From contig DAOUAE010000051.1 in assembly GCA_034433795.1 (NCBI GenBank), positions 1 through 33,458 on the forward strand: a stretch of DNA of 33,458 nt, read 5' to 3'. The position numbers and the translations under genes were made by a program. Of the stretch, positions 15,114-25,099 are shown one piece after another; position 1 is the first letter of the stretch; each line of letters opens with the position of its first letter. The notes under the pieces are model-generated. The model saw only the letters and a list, made by a program, of their open reading frames with translations. It was not told the origin of the DNA and searched no databases. This DNA comes from DAOUAE01 sp034433795 (lineage in GTDB: Bacteria; Chloroflexota; UBA6077; FW602-bin22; DAOUAE01).

Positions 15114-15122
15114 TGGTATAAT
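15114..15122 (+). promoter_or_regulatory. Extended -10 promoter for recF
   Basis: TGG followed by a perfect TATAAT (15117-15122), without a good -35 box 16-18 bp upstream. Predicted start is near 15129, leaving only ~9 nt before the recF ATG, so the mRNA leader is very short. Confidence 0.6.
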
Positions 15123-15137
15123 GGGGCGGGGCGGGCG

Positions 15138-16352
15138 ATGCGCTGTACTCATCTCTCACTGGTCAACTTCCGGAACTATCTCCGGCTGGAACTGGACCTC
15201 GAGGCCGGGGTGACGGTGCTGGTCGGGGACAACGCCCAGGGCAAAAGCAACCTGCTCGAGGCGCTCTTTGTGCTGGCGACGACGAAGTCGTTCCGGGCCA
15301 GCGCCGAGCGGGAGCTGATCAACTGGGGAGCCCTGGCCGAGTCGCCGGCCTACGCCCGGATCGGCGCGCGCGTCGAACGGGCGAGCGGCCCCCTGCGGCT
15401 GGAGATCCTCATCCGCGAGGACGAGCGGCGCTTCGACCCGCTGTCGCCCCAGGCGGCGATGGCCACCGTGACCAAGCGCATCAAGGTCAACGGCGTCCAG
15501 CGGCGGGCCATTGACACCCTGGGGCTGGTCAACGTGGTGCTCTTCTCGCCCCAGGATATCGATCTGGTCCAGGGGTCTCCCCAGGTCCGCCGGCGCTATC
15601 TGGACGTGACCATCGCCCAGACCGACCGCCGCTACTGCCGGGCTCTGGCCCACTACAACAAAGTCCTGCTCCAGCGCAACCACCTCCTCCGCCAGATCCG
15701 CGAACGGCACGCCCGGGCCGACCAGCTCTTCGTCTGGGACCAGGAGCTGGTCCGGACCGGGGCGTTCATCACCTGGCAGCGGTGGCGGGCGGTCAACGCC
15801 CTGCACCGGCTGGCCCACGCCATCCACCGCGATCTGGCCGACCAGCAGGAGCTCCTGGCCGTCCACTACCGGGCCAGCATCGCCCTCCCCACGCCGTGGC
15901 CCGAGGGGCCGGCCGAGGCGGTGGTGAGCGCCCTCGCCACCCGCTTCCAGGAGCAGCTGGAGCGGGCCCGCGACCGGGAACTGGCCCAGGGGATCTCGCT
16001 CATCGGCCCCCACCGTGACGACCTGGCCTTCACGGTGGACGGCCGGCCGCTGAACCTCTACGGTTCGCGGGGCCAGCAGCGGACCGTCGCCCTGGCGATG
16101 AAACTGGCCGAGGCCGCCTATATGCGCGAGCAGACGGGCGAGCCACCGATCCTGCTGCTCGACGACCTGATGTCCGAACTCGACGAGACCCGCCGCCGCC
16201 GCGTCCTGGCGGCCCTGGCCCCCGACCAGCAGGTTATCCTGACCACCACCGATCTGGAGGCGCTGACGCCTGACTTTCTGGCCGCCGCCACCGTCCTGCG
16301 GGTGACGCGCGGCCTCGTCAGCCGTCCGGCCGCGGCGCTGGCCGGAGGCTGA
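15138..16352 (+). CDS. recF: DNA replication and repair protein RecF
   Basis: A 404-residue SMC-like ATPase that loads RecA at gaps together with RecO and RecR. Seen: N-terminal LSLVNFRNY, Walker A GDNAQGKSN (30-38), the RecF middle region (LFSPQDIDLVQGSPQVRRRYLD), GISLIGPHRDDL, ABC signature YGSRGQQRT, and Walker B LLLDDLMSELD. The lengths of the arms are somewhat above the ~360-380 average, through the helical arm and an Ala-rich tail. ATG 15138 follows a G-rich tract. Unlike many bacteria, it is not next to dnaA/dnaN/gyrB here. A small unknown gene follows 12 bp later in the same unit. Confidence 0.95.
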   Translation: MRCTHLSLVNFRNYLRLELDLEAGVTVLVGDNAQGKSNLLEALFVLATTKSFRASAERELINWGALAESPAYARIGARVERASGPLRLEILIREDERRFDPLSPQAAMATVTKRIKVNGVQRRAIDTLGLVNVVLFSPQDIDLVQGSPQVRRRYLDVTIAQTDRRYCRALAHYNKVLLQRNHLLRQIRERHARADQLFVWDQELVRTGAFITWQRWRAVNALHRLAHAIHRDLADQQELLAVHYRASIALPTPWPEGPAEAVVSALATRFQEQLERARDRELAQGISLIGPHRDDLAFTVDGRPLNLYGSRGQQRTVALAMKLAEAAYMREQTGEPPILLLDDLMSELDETRRRRVLAALAPDQQVILTTTDLEALTPDFLAAATVLRVTRGLVSRPAAALAGG

Positions 16353-16364
16353 GGGAGAGAGCCG

Positions 16365-16682
16365 GTGGAGCCGCGACGCCTGCCCAGCGAGGCCGAGGAC
16401 CTGGTCCAGCGGTACGCCGCCAGTCAGCCGCCGGAGGAGGCCGCCCGACTGCTGGCCAACCTGGCCAGCCGGGTGCTGGCCGTTCTGCACCAGCTGGCCC
16501 GGACCGAGGCCAACCGACGCAAAGGGCAGCCTGATTGGGGGCAGTGGGCCAGGCTGGTCAACGCCTCGCGGAGCGCCGTCCTGGCCGCCAGCAGCTGTCG
16601 CGACGCCGCCCTGGCCCTGAGCGTCCGCCCGGCCGGCGCCGAGGTCTCCCCGCCGGCCGATAGCCCCGCCGAGCCCTCCTGA
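16365..16682 (+). CDS. Small helical protein downstream of recF, unknown function
   Basis: A 105-residue protein that I do not recognise. It appears largely alpha-helical (Ala/Leu/Arg-rich, residues ~8-86), with a conserved-looking DWGQWARLVNASRSA block and a Pro/Ser-rich tail (~90-105). No cysteine pair, membrane segment or nucleotide-binding motif is visible. GTG 16365 has GGGAGAG at good spacing. It begins 12 bp after the recF stop and is therefore probably co-transcribed and perhaps linked to recombination or replication (inference from position only). Confidence 0.6.
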   Translation: MEPRRLPSEAEDLVQRYAASQPPEEAARLLANLASRVLAVLHQLARTEANRRKGQPDWGQWARLVNASRSAVLAASSCRDAALALSVRPAGAEVSPPADSPAEPS

Positions 16683-16706
16683 CCGCCCGGGCCAGCCGGT
16701 GGGCGG
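16683..16706 (+). terminator. Possible hairpin after the recF unit
   Basis: CCGCCC (16683-16688) and GGGCGG (16701-16706) form a 6-bp GC stem directly after the stop codon, with a 12-nt loop. No T-tract follows, so it is at best a weak or Rho-assisted stop, or an mRNA 3' end protector. Confidence 0.25.
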
Positions 16707-16784
16707 GGCAGATCAGCCTGTCAGACTGCTGTGTGATCGTCTGCTCTCCACAGAGCGACCGGGCGCGGGCGGTCGGCCGGGGCG

Positions 16785-17777
<993 letters not shown>

Positions 17778-17819
17778 AGCACACCCCCCTCGCCGACGGC
17801 GAGACAGCCGCCATCCCCA

Positions 17820-17848
17820 ATTTTAGAGTACGGGTATCTGGCTGTCAA
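17820..17848 (-). promoter_or_regulatory. Promoter of prs
   Basis: On the minus strand, TTGACA (17848-17843), a 17-bp spacer and TAAAAT (17825-17820). Predicted start is near 17813, about 36 nt before the GTG. Confidence 0.75.
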
Positions 17849-17871
17849 ACGGCCGGGTCCGTCGGTGGGGT

Positions 17872-18120
17872 TCAGGACGATCGGGCGCTGCTGGTCGACT
17901 CACTCCCGCTGGACTTCTCTTTCTCGCCGCTCGACTCCGGCTTGCGGTAGTCCGTTGTGTAGAAGCCTGACCCCTTGAAAATGATCCCGACCGGGTGCAG
18001 GAGACGACGCGGACGGCCGGTCTGGCAGGCAGGGCAGCTGGAGACCGGGGCCTCGTCGAAGCGCTGACGGCGCTCGAAGCGATGACCGCAGGCGGGGCAT
18101 TCGTACTCGTAGATCGGCAT
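17872..18120 (-). CDS. FmdB-family zinc-ribbon protein
   Basis: An 82-residue protein starting MPIYEYECPACGHRFE, the hallmark of the FmdB putative regulatory family. Zinc cysteines are Cys8/Cys11 and Cys29/Cys32. The mid-region IIFKGSGFYTTDY is also family-typical. The C-terminal ~25 residues are a Ser/Lys/Glu-rich, probably disordered tail. Its function is not established; the name derives from an association with formamidase genes in Methylophilus. ATG 18120 has GGGAGGAGAG upstream. A TATAAT box at 18160-18165 suggests its own promoter, although the purine operon ends only 77 bp upstream and may read through. Confidence 0.9.
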   Translation of the reverse strand: MPIYEYECPACGHRFERRQRFDEAPVSSCPACQTGRPRRLLHPVGIIFKGSGFYTTDYRKPESSGEKEKSSGSESTSSARSS

Positions 18121-18159
18121 ACGGTCTCTCCTCCCGGCAGGTCAAGACTTCCGCCGAAG

Positions 18160-18165
18160 ATTATA
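18160..18165 (-). promoter_or_regulatory. Possible -10 box for the FmdB-like gene
   Basis: A perfect TATAAT on the minus strand (18165-18160), 40 nt before the ATG. The -35 position (GGCAGA at 17 bp) is poor, so the promoter is uncertain. Confidence 0.4.
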
Positions 18166-18197
18166 GCGAGAGTGGCGGAGACTCTGCCAGGCACGCC

Positions 18198-19751
18198 TCA
18201 GTGACGGAAGTGGCGGCGGCCGGTGAAGACCATCGCCAGGTGGTGGCGATTGGCCACCCGGATGATCTCCTCGTCGCGGATCGAGCCGCCCGGCTGGATG
18301 ATGGCCGTCACCCCGGCCTCGGCCGCCACCTCGACCCCGTCGGGCTTGGGGAAGAAGCCGTCCGAGGCCAGAACGCTGCCCACCGCCCGCGGACCGGCCT
18401 TCAGCACGGCGATCTTCACCGCATCGACCCGGCTCATCTGCCCGGCCCCCACCCCGACCAGCGCCAGGTGTTTGGCCAGGACGATGGCGTTGGACTTCAC
18501 ATGCTTGACCGCCCGCCAGGCGAAGAGCAGGTCGGTCAGTTCCTCCAGCGTCGGCTCGCGCTCGGTCACGGTCCGGAGCGTGACCTCGTCCTCGCCCACC
18601 TGGTCGGGCGTCTGGACCAGGAAGCCGCCGCTCACCCGCTTGAAGTCCAGGTGCAGGGTCGGGTTGATGGCCAGCGTCTGGGGTTCGAAGGGCCGGAAAT
18701 CGACCTGAAAGATGCGCAGATTCTTCTTCTGGCGCAGGAGGGCCAGCGCCTCCGGCTCGTAGCCGGGGGCGACGATATCCTCGTAGAACGTGGCGCTGAT
18801 CTCCTGGGCCGTGGCCGCGTCGACCACCCGGTTGAGCCCGACGGCGCCGCCGAAGGCCGAGACCGGGTCGCCGGCGTGGGCCCGCTGGTAGGCCTGGAGG
18901 AGGGTTTCGGCGCAGGCCAGGCCGCAGGGGTTGCCGTGCTTGATGATGGCCGCGCAGGGCGCGGCGAAGTCGCGGACGCAGGCCAGCGCGGCGTCGATGT
19001 CGAGCAGGTTGTTGAAAGAGAGCACCTTGCCGTGGAGTTGCTGCCCCCCGGCCAGGGTCGCCCCCCGTTGCGGGCTGGGGGTGTGGACGTAGAAGGCGGC
19101 CTGCTGGTGGGGATTCTCGCCGTAGCGCAGGTCCTGGACCTTGCGCATGGCCACCGTCAGTTCGTCGGGGAAGAGGTCCAGCGTCCCCCGCAGGTAGCCG
19201 GCCACGTGGGTGTCGTAGACGGCGGTGTGCTGGAAGGCCTTGGCCGCCAGCCGCCGGCGGGTGGCCAGGTCGAGGCCCTCCGGCTGCTGCAGGCGCTCCA
19301 GCAGCCAGGGGTAGTCGCGCGGGTCGACGACCACGATGACGTGCTCGAAGTTCTTGGCCGCCGCCCGGAGCATGGCCGGGCCGCCGATGTCGATATGCTC
19401 GAGGGCCTCCTCCAGCCGGTGCTCCATCCGCTCGATGGTCTGCGCGAAGGGGTAGAGGTTCACCACCACGAGGTCGATGGGCACGAAGCCGTGGCGGGCC
19501 AGTTCGGCCAGGTGCTCCGGATCGCGCCGGGCCAGGATGCCGGCGTGGACCGCCGGGTGCAGGGTCTTGACCCGGCCGCCCAGGATCTCGGGGAAGCCGG
19601 TCAGGACCGTGAGACTGCGGACCGGCACCCCCGCCTGCTCGAGGGTGCTCTGGGTGGCGCCGGTGGCGTACAGTTCCACGCCCAGGGCGGCCAGGCCCCG
19701 GGCGAAGTCGACCAGTCCGGTCTTATCCCACACACTCAGGATCGCGCGCAT
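18198..19751 (-). CDS. purH: Bifunctional AICAR transformylase / IMP cyclohydrolase PurH
   Basis: Last two steps of IMP synthesis. The 517-residue length is standard. Residues 1-~195 are the MGS-like cyclohydrolase domain (AILSVWDKTGLVDFARGL, LYATGAT, GGRVKTLHPAVHAGIL). The rest is the transformylase, with LRYGENPHQQAA, the KHGNPCG catalytic motif and the C-terminal SDGFFPKPDGVE and VANRHHLAMVFTGRRHFRH. ATG 19751 lies 2 nt after the purN stop. It is the last gene of the purine operon. It uses 10-formyl-THF, tying it to the one-carbon pool made by GlyA. Confidence 0.97.
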   Translation of the reverse strand: MRAILSVWDKTGLVDFARGLAALGVELYATGATQSTLEQAGVPVRSLTVLTGFPEILGGRVKTLHPAVHAGILARRDPEHLAELARHGFVPIDLVVVNLYPFAQTIERMEHRLEEALEHIDIGGPAMLRAAAKNFEHVIVVVDPRDYPWLLERLQQPEGLDLATRRRLAAKAFQHTAVYDTHVAGYLRGTLDLFPDELTVAMRKVQDLRYGENPHQQAAFYVHTPSPQRGATLAGGQQLHGKVLSFNNLLDIDAALACVRDFAAPCAAIIKHGNPCGLACAETLLQAYQRAHAGDPVSAFGGAVGLNRVVDAATAQEISATFYEDIVAPGYEPEALALLRQKKNLRIFQVDFRPFEPQTLAINPTLHLDFKRVSGGFLVQTPDQVGEDEVTLRTVTEREPTLEELTDLLFAWRAVKHVKSNAIVLAKHLALVGVGAGQMSRVDAVKIAVLKAGPRAVGSVLASDGFFPKPDGVEVAAEAGVTAIIQPGGSIRDEEIIRVANRHHLAMVFTGRRHFRH

Positions 19752-19753
19752 GC

Positions 19754-20413
19754 TCAGGTGCTCCGGTTCGCTCTGTCCTCACCGCTGGCGCCGGCCAGAG
19801 CCGGGGCCGGCAGAATGACCACCCGCCGGCCGACCACCCGGAGCCGGCCTTCGGCGAAGAGGCGGACGGCCTCGGGCAGCGCCCGGTGCTCCTCGGCCAG
19901 GATGCGGGCCGCCAGCGTCTCCGGGGTATCGTCGTCGTAGACCGGCACCACTCGCTGCAGAATGATGGGGCCGCCGTCCACCTCCTCGGTCACGAAGTGG
20001 ACCGTGCAGCCGCTGACCTTGACCCCGTACTCCAGCGCGGCCCGCTGGGCCTGCAGCGTCCCCCGGAAGGCGGGGAGCAGCGAGGGATGGATGTTGATGA
20101 TTCGCAACGGGTAGGCCGCGAGGACCGTCGGCCCCAGGATGCGGTCGTACCCGGCCAGAACCACCAGGTCGACCTGGTGGTCCCGCAGACAGGCCACAAT
20201 CGCCTCCTCCTGGGCCTGGCGCGAGGGGAAGGCTCGCCGCTCCAGCACGACCGCCGGGATGCCCGCCCGCCGGGCCCGCTCCAGGGCCGGCACCCCGGCC
20301 CGGTTGCTGATGACCACCACGATCCGGGCGCCCAGTTCGCCCCGGGCCTCGGCGTCGATCAGCGCCTGGAGGTTGGTGCCCCGTCCGGAGACCAGGACTC
20401 CGACCCTCACCAT
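19754..20413 (-). CDS. purN: Phosphoribosylglycinamide formyltransferase PurN
   Basis: Transfers formyl from 10-formyl-THF to GAR. A 219-residue protein with N-terminal VGVLVSGRGTNLQALID, the catalytic NIHPSLLPAFRG block and GCTVHFVTEEVDGGPII containing the catalytic aspartate. The C-terminal ~20 residues (AGASGEDRANRST) extend slightly past the usual end. ATG 20413 overlaps the purM stop by 7 nt and has GGTGGGG upstream within purM. A much longer in-frame opening upstream is only the antisense/shifted frame of purM and is rejected. Confidence 0.96.
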   Translation of the reverse strand: MVRVGVLVSGRGTNLQALIDAEARGELGARIVVVISNRAGVPALERARRAGIPAVVLERRAFPSRQAQEEAIVACLRDHQVDLVVLAGYDRILGPTVLAAYPLRIINIHPSLLPAFRGTLQAQRAALEYGVKVSGCTVHFVTEEVDGGPIILQRVVPVYDDDTPETLAARILAEEHRALPEAVRLFAEGRLRVVGRRVVILPAPALAGASGEDRANRST

Positions 20414-21432
20414 GGTTCCCCACCGACGATCTCGACCCGCTGGGGGCCGCGCTGGGGCACGACCTCGCCCACCAGCCGGGCCTCCGGGACCAGCTGGCGG
20501 ACCGTGGCCACCGCCTCGGGGTGGACGAAGAGCACCATTCCCAGGCCCATGTTGAACACCCGGTACATCTCGGCGCGGTCGGCGCCGCTCAGCCGGGCGA
20601 TGAGCCGAAAGATGGGCGGCTGCTCCCACCGGTCGGCCTCCAGCCGGACGGCCAGGCCAGCCGGCAGGACCCGTGGGATATTGTCGAGGAGGCCGCCGCC
20701 GGTGATGTGGGCCAGCCCCTGGAGGTACGGCAGGGCTGGCCGGAGGAGCGGCCAGTAGCAGCGGTGCGGCTCCAGCAGTTCCTCGCCCAGCGTCCGCCCC
20801 AGCTCCGGGACGTAGCGCTCCAGCGTGGCCCGGGCCAGGTCGGGGTCGCCATCCAGCCGGAAGACCCGCCGGACCAGCGAGTAACCGTTGGTGTGCAGGC
20901 CGCTGCTGGGCAGCCCCAGCACGGCGTCGCCGGCCCGGATGCCCTGGCCGGTGATGAGCCGGTCGCGGGCGACGAGGCCGACGATAAAGCCGGCCAGGTC
21001 GTACTCGCCGGGCTGGTAGAAGCCGGGGAGTTCGGCCGTCTCCCCGCCCAGCAGGGCGCAGCCCACCCCCTGGCAGGCGCGAGCGATCCCCTGGATGACG
21101 GTGGCCGCCACCGCCGGGTCCAGTTTGCCGGTGGCGAAGTAGTCCAGGAAGAAGAGCGGCTCGGCCCCGCAGGTCAGGATGTCGTTCACACAGTGGTGGA
21201 CCAGGTCGAAGCCGACCGTATCGTGCCGGCCCAGGCGGAAGGCGATCTTCAATTTGGTGCCGACCCCATCGGCGCTGGCCACCAGCACCCGGTCGCCCAG
21301 GGCGAAGAGGCCGCCGAAGAAGCCCAGGTCGGCCAGCACCTCGGGGCGGAAGGTGGCCCGGACGTGGTCCCGGATGAGGTCGACCACCCGGTTCCCCGCG
21401 TCGATGTCCACCCCGGCCTCGCGGTAGATCAT
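20407..21432 (-). CDS. purM: Phosphoribosylformylglycinamidine cyclo-ligase PurM
   Basis: Closes the imidazole ring to give AIR using ATP. 341 residues. Seen: YREAGVDIDAGNRVVDLI at the N-terminus, DGVGTKLKIAF (ATP site), VNDILTCGAEPLFFLDYFATGKL, GGETAELPGFY and the C-terminal ITGGGLLDNIPRVLP. ATG 21432 overlaps the purF stop by 4 nt (ATGA), so translation is coupled. The downstream purN start is inside its last codons. Confidence 0.97.
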   Translation of the reverse strand: MIYREAGVDIDAGNRVVDLIRDHVRATFRPEVLADLGFFGGLFALGDRVLVASADGVGTKLKIAFRLGRHDTVGFDLVHHCVNDILTCGAEPLFFLDYFATGKLDPAVAATVIQGIARACQGVGCALLGGETAELPGFYQPGEYDLAGFIVGLVARDRLITGQGIRAGDAVLGLPSSGLHTNGYSLVRRVFRLDGDPDLARATLERYVPELGRTLGEELLEPHRCYWPLLRPALPYLQGLAHITGGGLLDNIPRVLPAGLAVRLEADRWEQPPIFRLIARLSGADRAEMYRVFNMGLGMVLFVHPEAVATVRQLVPEARLVGEVVPQRGPQRVEIVGGEPW

Positions 21433-22826
21433 CGGACCTCCAGCGCCAGTTTGTCCATGTCCATGAGGGTCACCGGCACCGGGTACTCGCCGGTGAAGCA
21501 GGCCCGGCAGAAGAGTCGCTCGGGCACCCCGATGGCCCGCAGCAGCCCCTCGACGCTCAGGTAGCCCAGCGAGTCGGCCCCGATGAAGCGGGCGATCTCC
21601 TCGACCGACATGCGGGCGGCGATCAGCTCGTGGCGGCGGGCGACGTCGATCCCCAGGTAACAGGGGTTGACGAAGGGCGGGCAGTGGATGCGCACGTGCA
21701 CCTCGCGGGCCCCGGCCCGCCGCAGCAGACGGACGATCTGGCGCGTGGTGTTGCCGCGGACAATCGAATCGTCCACCACCACCACCCGCTGTCCACGCAG
21801 GACCTCGGGCAGCGGGTTGAACTTGAGGTTGATCCCCACCTCGCGGATGCGCTGGTCGGGCTGGATGAAGGTCCGGCCGATATAGCGGCTCTTGATGAGC
21901 CCCTCCCGGTAGGGCAGGCCCAGCTCCTCGGCGTAGCCGATGGCCGCCGGGATGGCCGAGTCGGGCACGGCGATGACGATATCGGCGTCGGCCGGGTGCT
22001 CGCGGGCCAGCTCCCGTCCCATCTCCTGGCGCGCCAGGTAGACCAGTTTGTTGTTCAGGATACTGTCGGGTCGAGCGAAGTAGATGTACTCGAAGATGCA
22101 CTGGGCCTGCCGCTGGCTGGGCAGGCCGATGTGGGAGCGCAGCCCCTGGGCGTCGATCACCACGATCTCCCCCGGCGCGACCTCGCGCTCAAAGCGGGCG
22201 CCGACGGTGTCCAGGGCGCAGGTCTCCGAGGCCACCACCCAGGCGTGGTTGAGCCGGCCCAGACAGAGCGGGCGCACCCCCAGCGGATCGCGGACGGCGA
22301 AGAGGCTGTCGGGCGTCATCAGGACCAGGCTGTAGGCCCCCAGCAGCCGCTCCATCGCGTAGCGGATGCGCTCGACCCAGGTGGCGCCGGGGGCGAAGGC
22401 GATCATCTTACCGATGCTCTCGCTGTCGGTCGAGGATTGGAAGTGGTGCCCCTGCTCGACCAGTTGCTGGTGGAGGTACTCGGCGTTGACCAGGTTGCCG
22501 TTGTGGGCGATGGCCAGGGGCCCGGCCGGCCCCTCGATGACGAACGGCTGGGCGTTGCAGACCCGTGAACTGCCCATCGTCGAGTAGCGGGTGTGGCCGA
22601 TGGCGATGTGGCCGCGCAGCCGGGCCAGACTGGCCTCGTCGAAGACCTGGGCCACCAGCCCCATCATCGCGTGGACCTGGATCCGCTGGCCGTCGGCGGT
22701 GGCGATGCCGGCGCTCTCCTGTCCGCGGTGCTGGAGGGCGTAGAGGCCGAAGAAGGTGATGCGCGCGACATCTTCCCCCGGCCCGTAGATGCCGAAGACC
22801 CCACAGTACTCGCGCGGCTTATCCAC
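21429..22826 (-). CDS. purF: Amidophosphoribosyltransferase PurF (Fe-S type)
   Basis: Committed step of purine synthesis: PRPP and glutamine to phosphoribosylamine. With GTG 22826 (ribosome site GGGGGGAGGAG) the protein has 465 residues and a 7-residue propeptide before the nucleophile Cys8 (CGVFGIY). Ntn glutaminase features are HRGQESAG, HTRYSTMG and HNGN. The PRPP loop is VVVVDDSIVRGNTTR. All four cysteine ligands of the Bacillus-type [4Fe-4S] cluster are present: Cys243 (CIFEYIYFARPDS), Cys389 (CYLGID), and Cys440 and Cys443 (CRACFTGEYP). An alternative ATG at 22880, overlapping the purL stop as ATGA, would add 18 residues to the propeptide; it cannot be excluded. Confidence 0.95.
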   Translation of the reverse strand: MDKPREYCGVFGIYGPGEDVARITFFGLYALQHRGQESAGIATADGQRIQVHAMMGLVAQVFDEASLARLRGHIAIGHTRYSTMGSSRVCNAQPFVIEGPAGPLAIAHNGNLVNAEYLHQQLVEQGHHFQSSTDSESIGKMIAFAPGATWVERIRYAMERLLGAYSLVLMTPDSLFAVRDPLGVRPLCLGRLNHAWVVASETCALDTVGARFEREVAPGEIVVIDAQGLRSHIGLPSQRQAQCIFEYIYFARPDSILNNKLVYLARQEMGRELAREHPADADIVIAVPDSAIPAAIGYAEELGLPYREGLIKSRYIGRTFIQPDQRIREVGINLKFNPLPEVLRGQRVVVVDDSIVRGNTTRQIVRLLRRAGAREVHVRIHCPPFVNPCYLGIDVARRHELIAARMSVEEIARFIGADSLGYLSVEGLLRAIGVPERLFCRACFTGEYPVPVTLMDMDKLALEVR

Positions 22827-22876
22827 CGCTCTCCTCCCCCCATCTCTCCACCGGCCCGGAACGGGCCGGTGGCCGC

Positions 22877-25099
22877 TCATTCCCGCCGACCATACGTCTC
22901 CTGGGCCATCTCCAGAGCGTGCCGCCAGACGGACGCCAGCTCAGCCACCGGCGCGTCGATGAGCGCTCCGATCCGGAGACGATCTCCTCCCACCCGGCCG
23001 ACCACCGCCACCGGCACCGCCTGGCGCTCGGCCAGCGCCTGCAGCCGCGGCCAGTCCTCCGGCCGGAGGGAAGCCACGATCCAGGACTGGTCCTCGCCGA
23101 AGAGCCAGGCGTCTGGACGCTCGACCGGCGGGAGATCGATCTCGGCGCCGAGTGCGCCGACGATACAGCATTCGGCCAGGGCCACCGCCAGGCCGCCATC
23201 GCTGACGTCGTGGGCCGAGCGCAGGAGATCCGCCTGGATGGCCGCCAGGCAGAACTCCTGGACCCGCCGTTCGTAGGCCAGATCGAGGGCCGGCACCGCC
23301 CCGGCCACCAGCCCGTGGAGGGCCTCCAGGTAGGTGCTGGCGCCAAGGGTTGGGGCGCCGCTGCCGCCGATCAGCACGACGAGATCGCCGGGCCGCTGAA
23401 AGGCCAGGCCCCGGCGATGGGCGGCCTCCTCCAGCACGCCGACCATCCCGACCATGGGGGTCGGGTAGACGGCCTGCCCATCGGTTTCGTTGTAGAGGCT
23501 GACGTTGCCGCTCACCACCGGGATGGCCAGCGCCCGGCAGGCGTCGGCCAGCCCGCGGACGGCCTGCTCCAGCTGGTAGTAGATCGACGGCTTCTCCGGG
23601 TTGCCGAAGTTCAGGCAGTCGGTGACGGCCAGGGGCCGGCCGCCGCTGCAGACGATATTGCGGGCCGCCTCGGCCACCGCGATCTGGGCTCCCCGATAGG
23701 GGTCGAGGTAGCAGTAGCGGCTGTTGCAGCCGGCCGTGAGCGCCAGGGCCTTCCGCGTGCCTTTCAGCCGCAGCACCGCCGCGTCGCCCTGGCCCGGGCC
23801 GATAAGCGTATTGGTCTGGACACTGTAGTCGTACTGACGGTAGACCGGCTCCTTGCTGGCGATGTCGGGGTGGGCCAGCAGGCGCCGGAGGACGGCGGTG
23901 TAGTCGGTCGGCGGGGGAAGAGTCCGCCAGTCGAAGCGGACCCGCGCCTCCAGGTCCGGTGGCGGCTGGCCCTGGCGCCGGTAGAGGGGCGGGCTGGTCA
24001 GGAGGGCGGCGGGCACCTCGGCCACCACCGTCCCGCCGTCCAGCACCCGGATCAGGCCGTCGTCGGTCACCTCGCCGATGACATCCGAGTGCAGGCCCCA
24101 GCGCTGGAAGATGGCCTGGACCTCGGCCTCACGGCCGCGCTTGACCACCACCAGCATCCGTTCCTGCGATTCGGAGAGCATGACCTCGTAGGGCGTCATG
24201 CCGGTCTCACGCCGGCTGACCCGCTGGACGTCGATCCAGACACCGGTGCCACTCTTACTGGCGCACTCGACCACCGCGCTGGTGATGCCGGCCGCTCCCA
24301 GGTCCTGCATCCCGACCACCGCGTCGCTCTGCAGCGCCTCCAGGCAGGCCTCGATGAGCAGTTTCTCCAGGAAGGGGTTGCCGACCTGGACCGTTGGCCG
24401 CTGGTCGGCGCGGTCGCTGGCCAGTTCGCGCGAGGCCAGGGCCGAGCAGCCGTGGATGCCGTCGCGTCCGGTGTCGGCCCCCACCAGCAGCAGGCGGTTG
24501 CCCACGCCGCTGGCCCGGGCCCGCACCAGCCGGTCGCGGGGCGCGATCCCCACCGCCATTACGTTGACCAGCGGGTTATGGCGGTAGCAGGGGGCCACCC
24601 GCACCTCGCCCCCCACCGTGGGCACGCCGATGCAGTTGCCGTAGAAACTGATGCCGTGGACCACGCCGGCGAAGAGATACCGGCAGTGGGGGTCGTCCAG
24701 CGGGCCGAAGCGGAGGGCGTCCAGCAGGGCGATGGGGCGGGCGCCCATGGTGAAGATATCGCGGATGATGCCGCCCACCCCGGTGGCCGCCCCCTGGACC
24801 GGCTCGACCGCGCTGGGGTGGTTATGGCTCTCCATCTTGAGGACGACGGCCAGGCCGTCGCCGATATCGATGGCGCCGGCGTTCTCGCCCGGTCCCTGGA
24901 GGACGTGCGGGGCCTCGGTGGGCAGCAGGCGCAGGAGCAGCTTCGAGTTCTTGTAGCCGCAGTGCTCGCTCCAGAGGGCTGCGAACATCCCCAGTTCCAG
25001 CTCGTTGGGGACCCGTCCCAGACGGGCGACGATGAGGTCGTATTCTTCGCGGGTCAGGGCGATGGCCTCGAGGACCGCCTGGTCAACCACCGGAGTCAC
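22877..25099 (-). CDS. purL: Phosphoribosylformylglycinamidine synthase subunit PurL (small form)
   Basis: ATP-dependent FGAM synthase subunit. 740 residues matches the small PurL that works with PurQ and PurS. Seen: WSEHCGYKNSK (43-53), KMESHNHPSAVEPVQGAATGVGG (starting 88), GMQDLGAAGITSA, MLSESQERM, and the C-terminal SAHDVSDGGLAVALAE. The GTG at 25099 overlaps the purQ stop by 4 nt (GTGA) and begins the family N-terminus (VLEAIALTREEYDLI). There is no obvious ribosome site, so coupling to purQ translation is likely. The 50-nt gap before purF GTG is the largest in the operon. Confidence 0.96.
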   Translation of the reverse strand: MTPVVDQAVLEAIALTREEYDLIVARLGRVPNELELGMFAALWSEHCGYKNSKLLLRLLPTEAPHVLQGPGENAGAIDIGDGLAVVLKMESHNHPSAVEPVQGAATGVGGIIRDIFTMGARPIALLDALRFGPLDDPHCRYLFAGVVHGISFYGNCIGVPTVGGEVRVAPCYRHNPLVNVMAVGIAPRDRLVRARASGVGNRLLLVGADTGRDGIHGCSALASRELASDRADQRPTVQVGNPFLEKLLIEACLEALQSDAVVGMQDLGAAGITSAVVECASKSGTGVWIDVQRVSRRETGMTPYEVMLSESQERMLVVVKRGREAEVQAIFQRWGLHSDVIGEVTDDGLIRVLDGGTVVAEVPAALLTSPPLYRRQGQPPPDLEARVRFDWRTLPPPTDYTAVLRRLLAHPDIASKEPVYRQYDYSVQTNTLIGPGQGDAAVLRLKGTRKALALTAGCNSRYCYLDPYRGAQIAVAEAARNIVCSGGRPLAVTDCLNFGNPEKPSIYYQLEQAVRGLADACRALAIPVVSGNVSLYNETDGQAVYPTPMVGMVGVLEEAAHRRGLAFQRPGDLVVLIGGSGAPTLGASTYLEALHGLVAGAVPALDLAYERRVQEFCLAAIQADLLRSAHDVSDGGLAVALAECCIVGALGAEIDLPPVERPDAWLFGEDQSWIVASLRPEDWPRLQALAERQAVPVAVVGRVGGDRLRIGALIDAPVAELASVWRHALEMAQETYGRRE

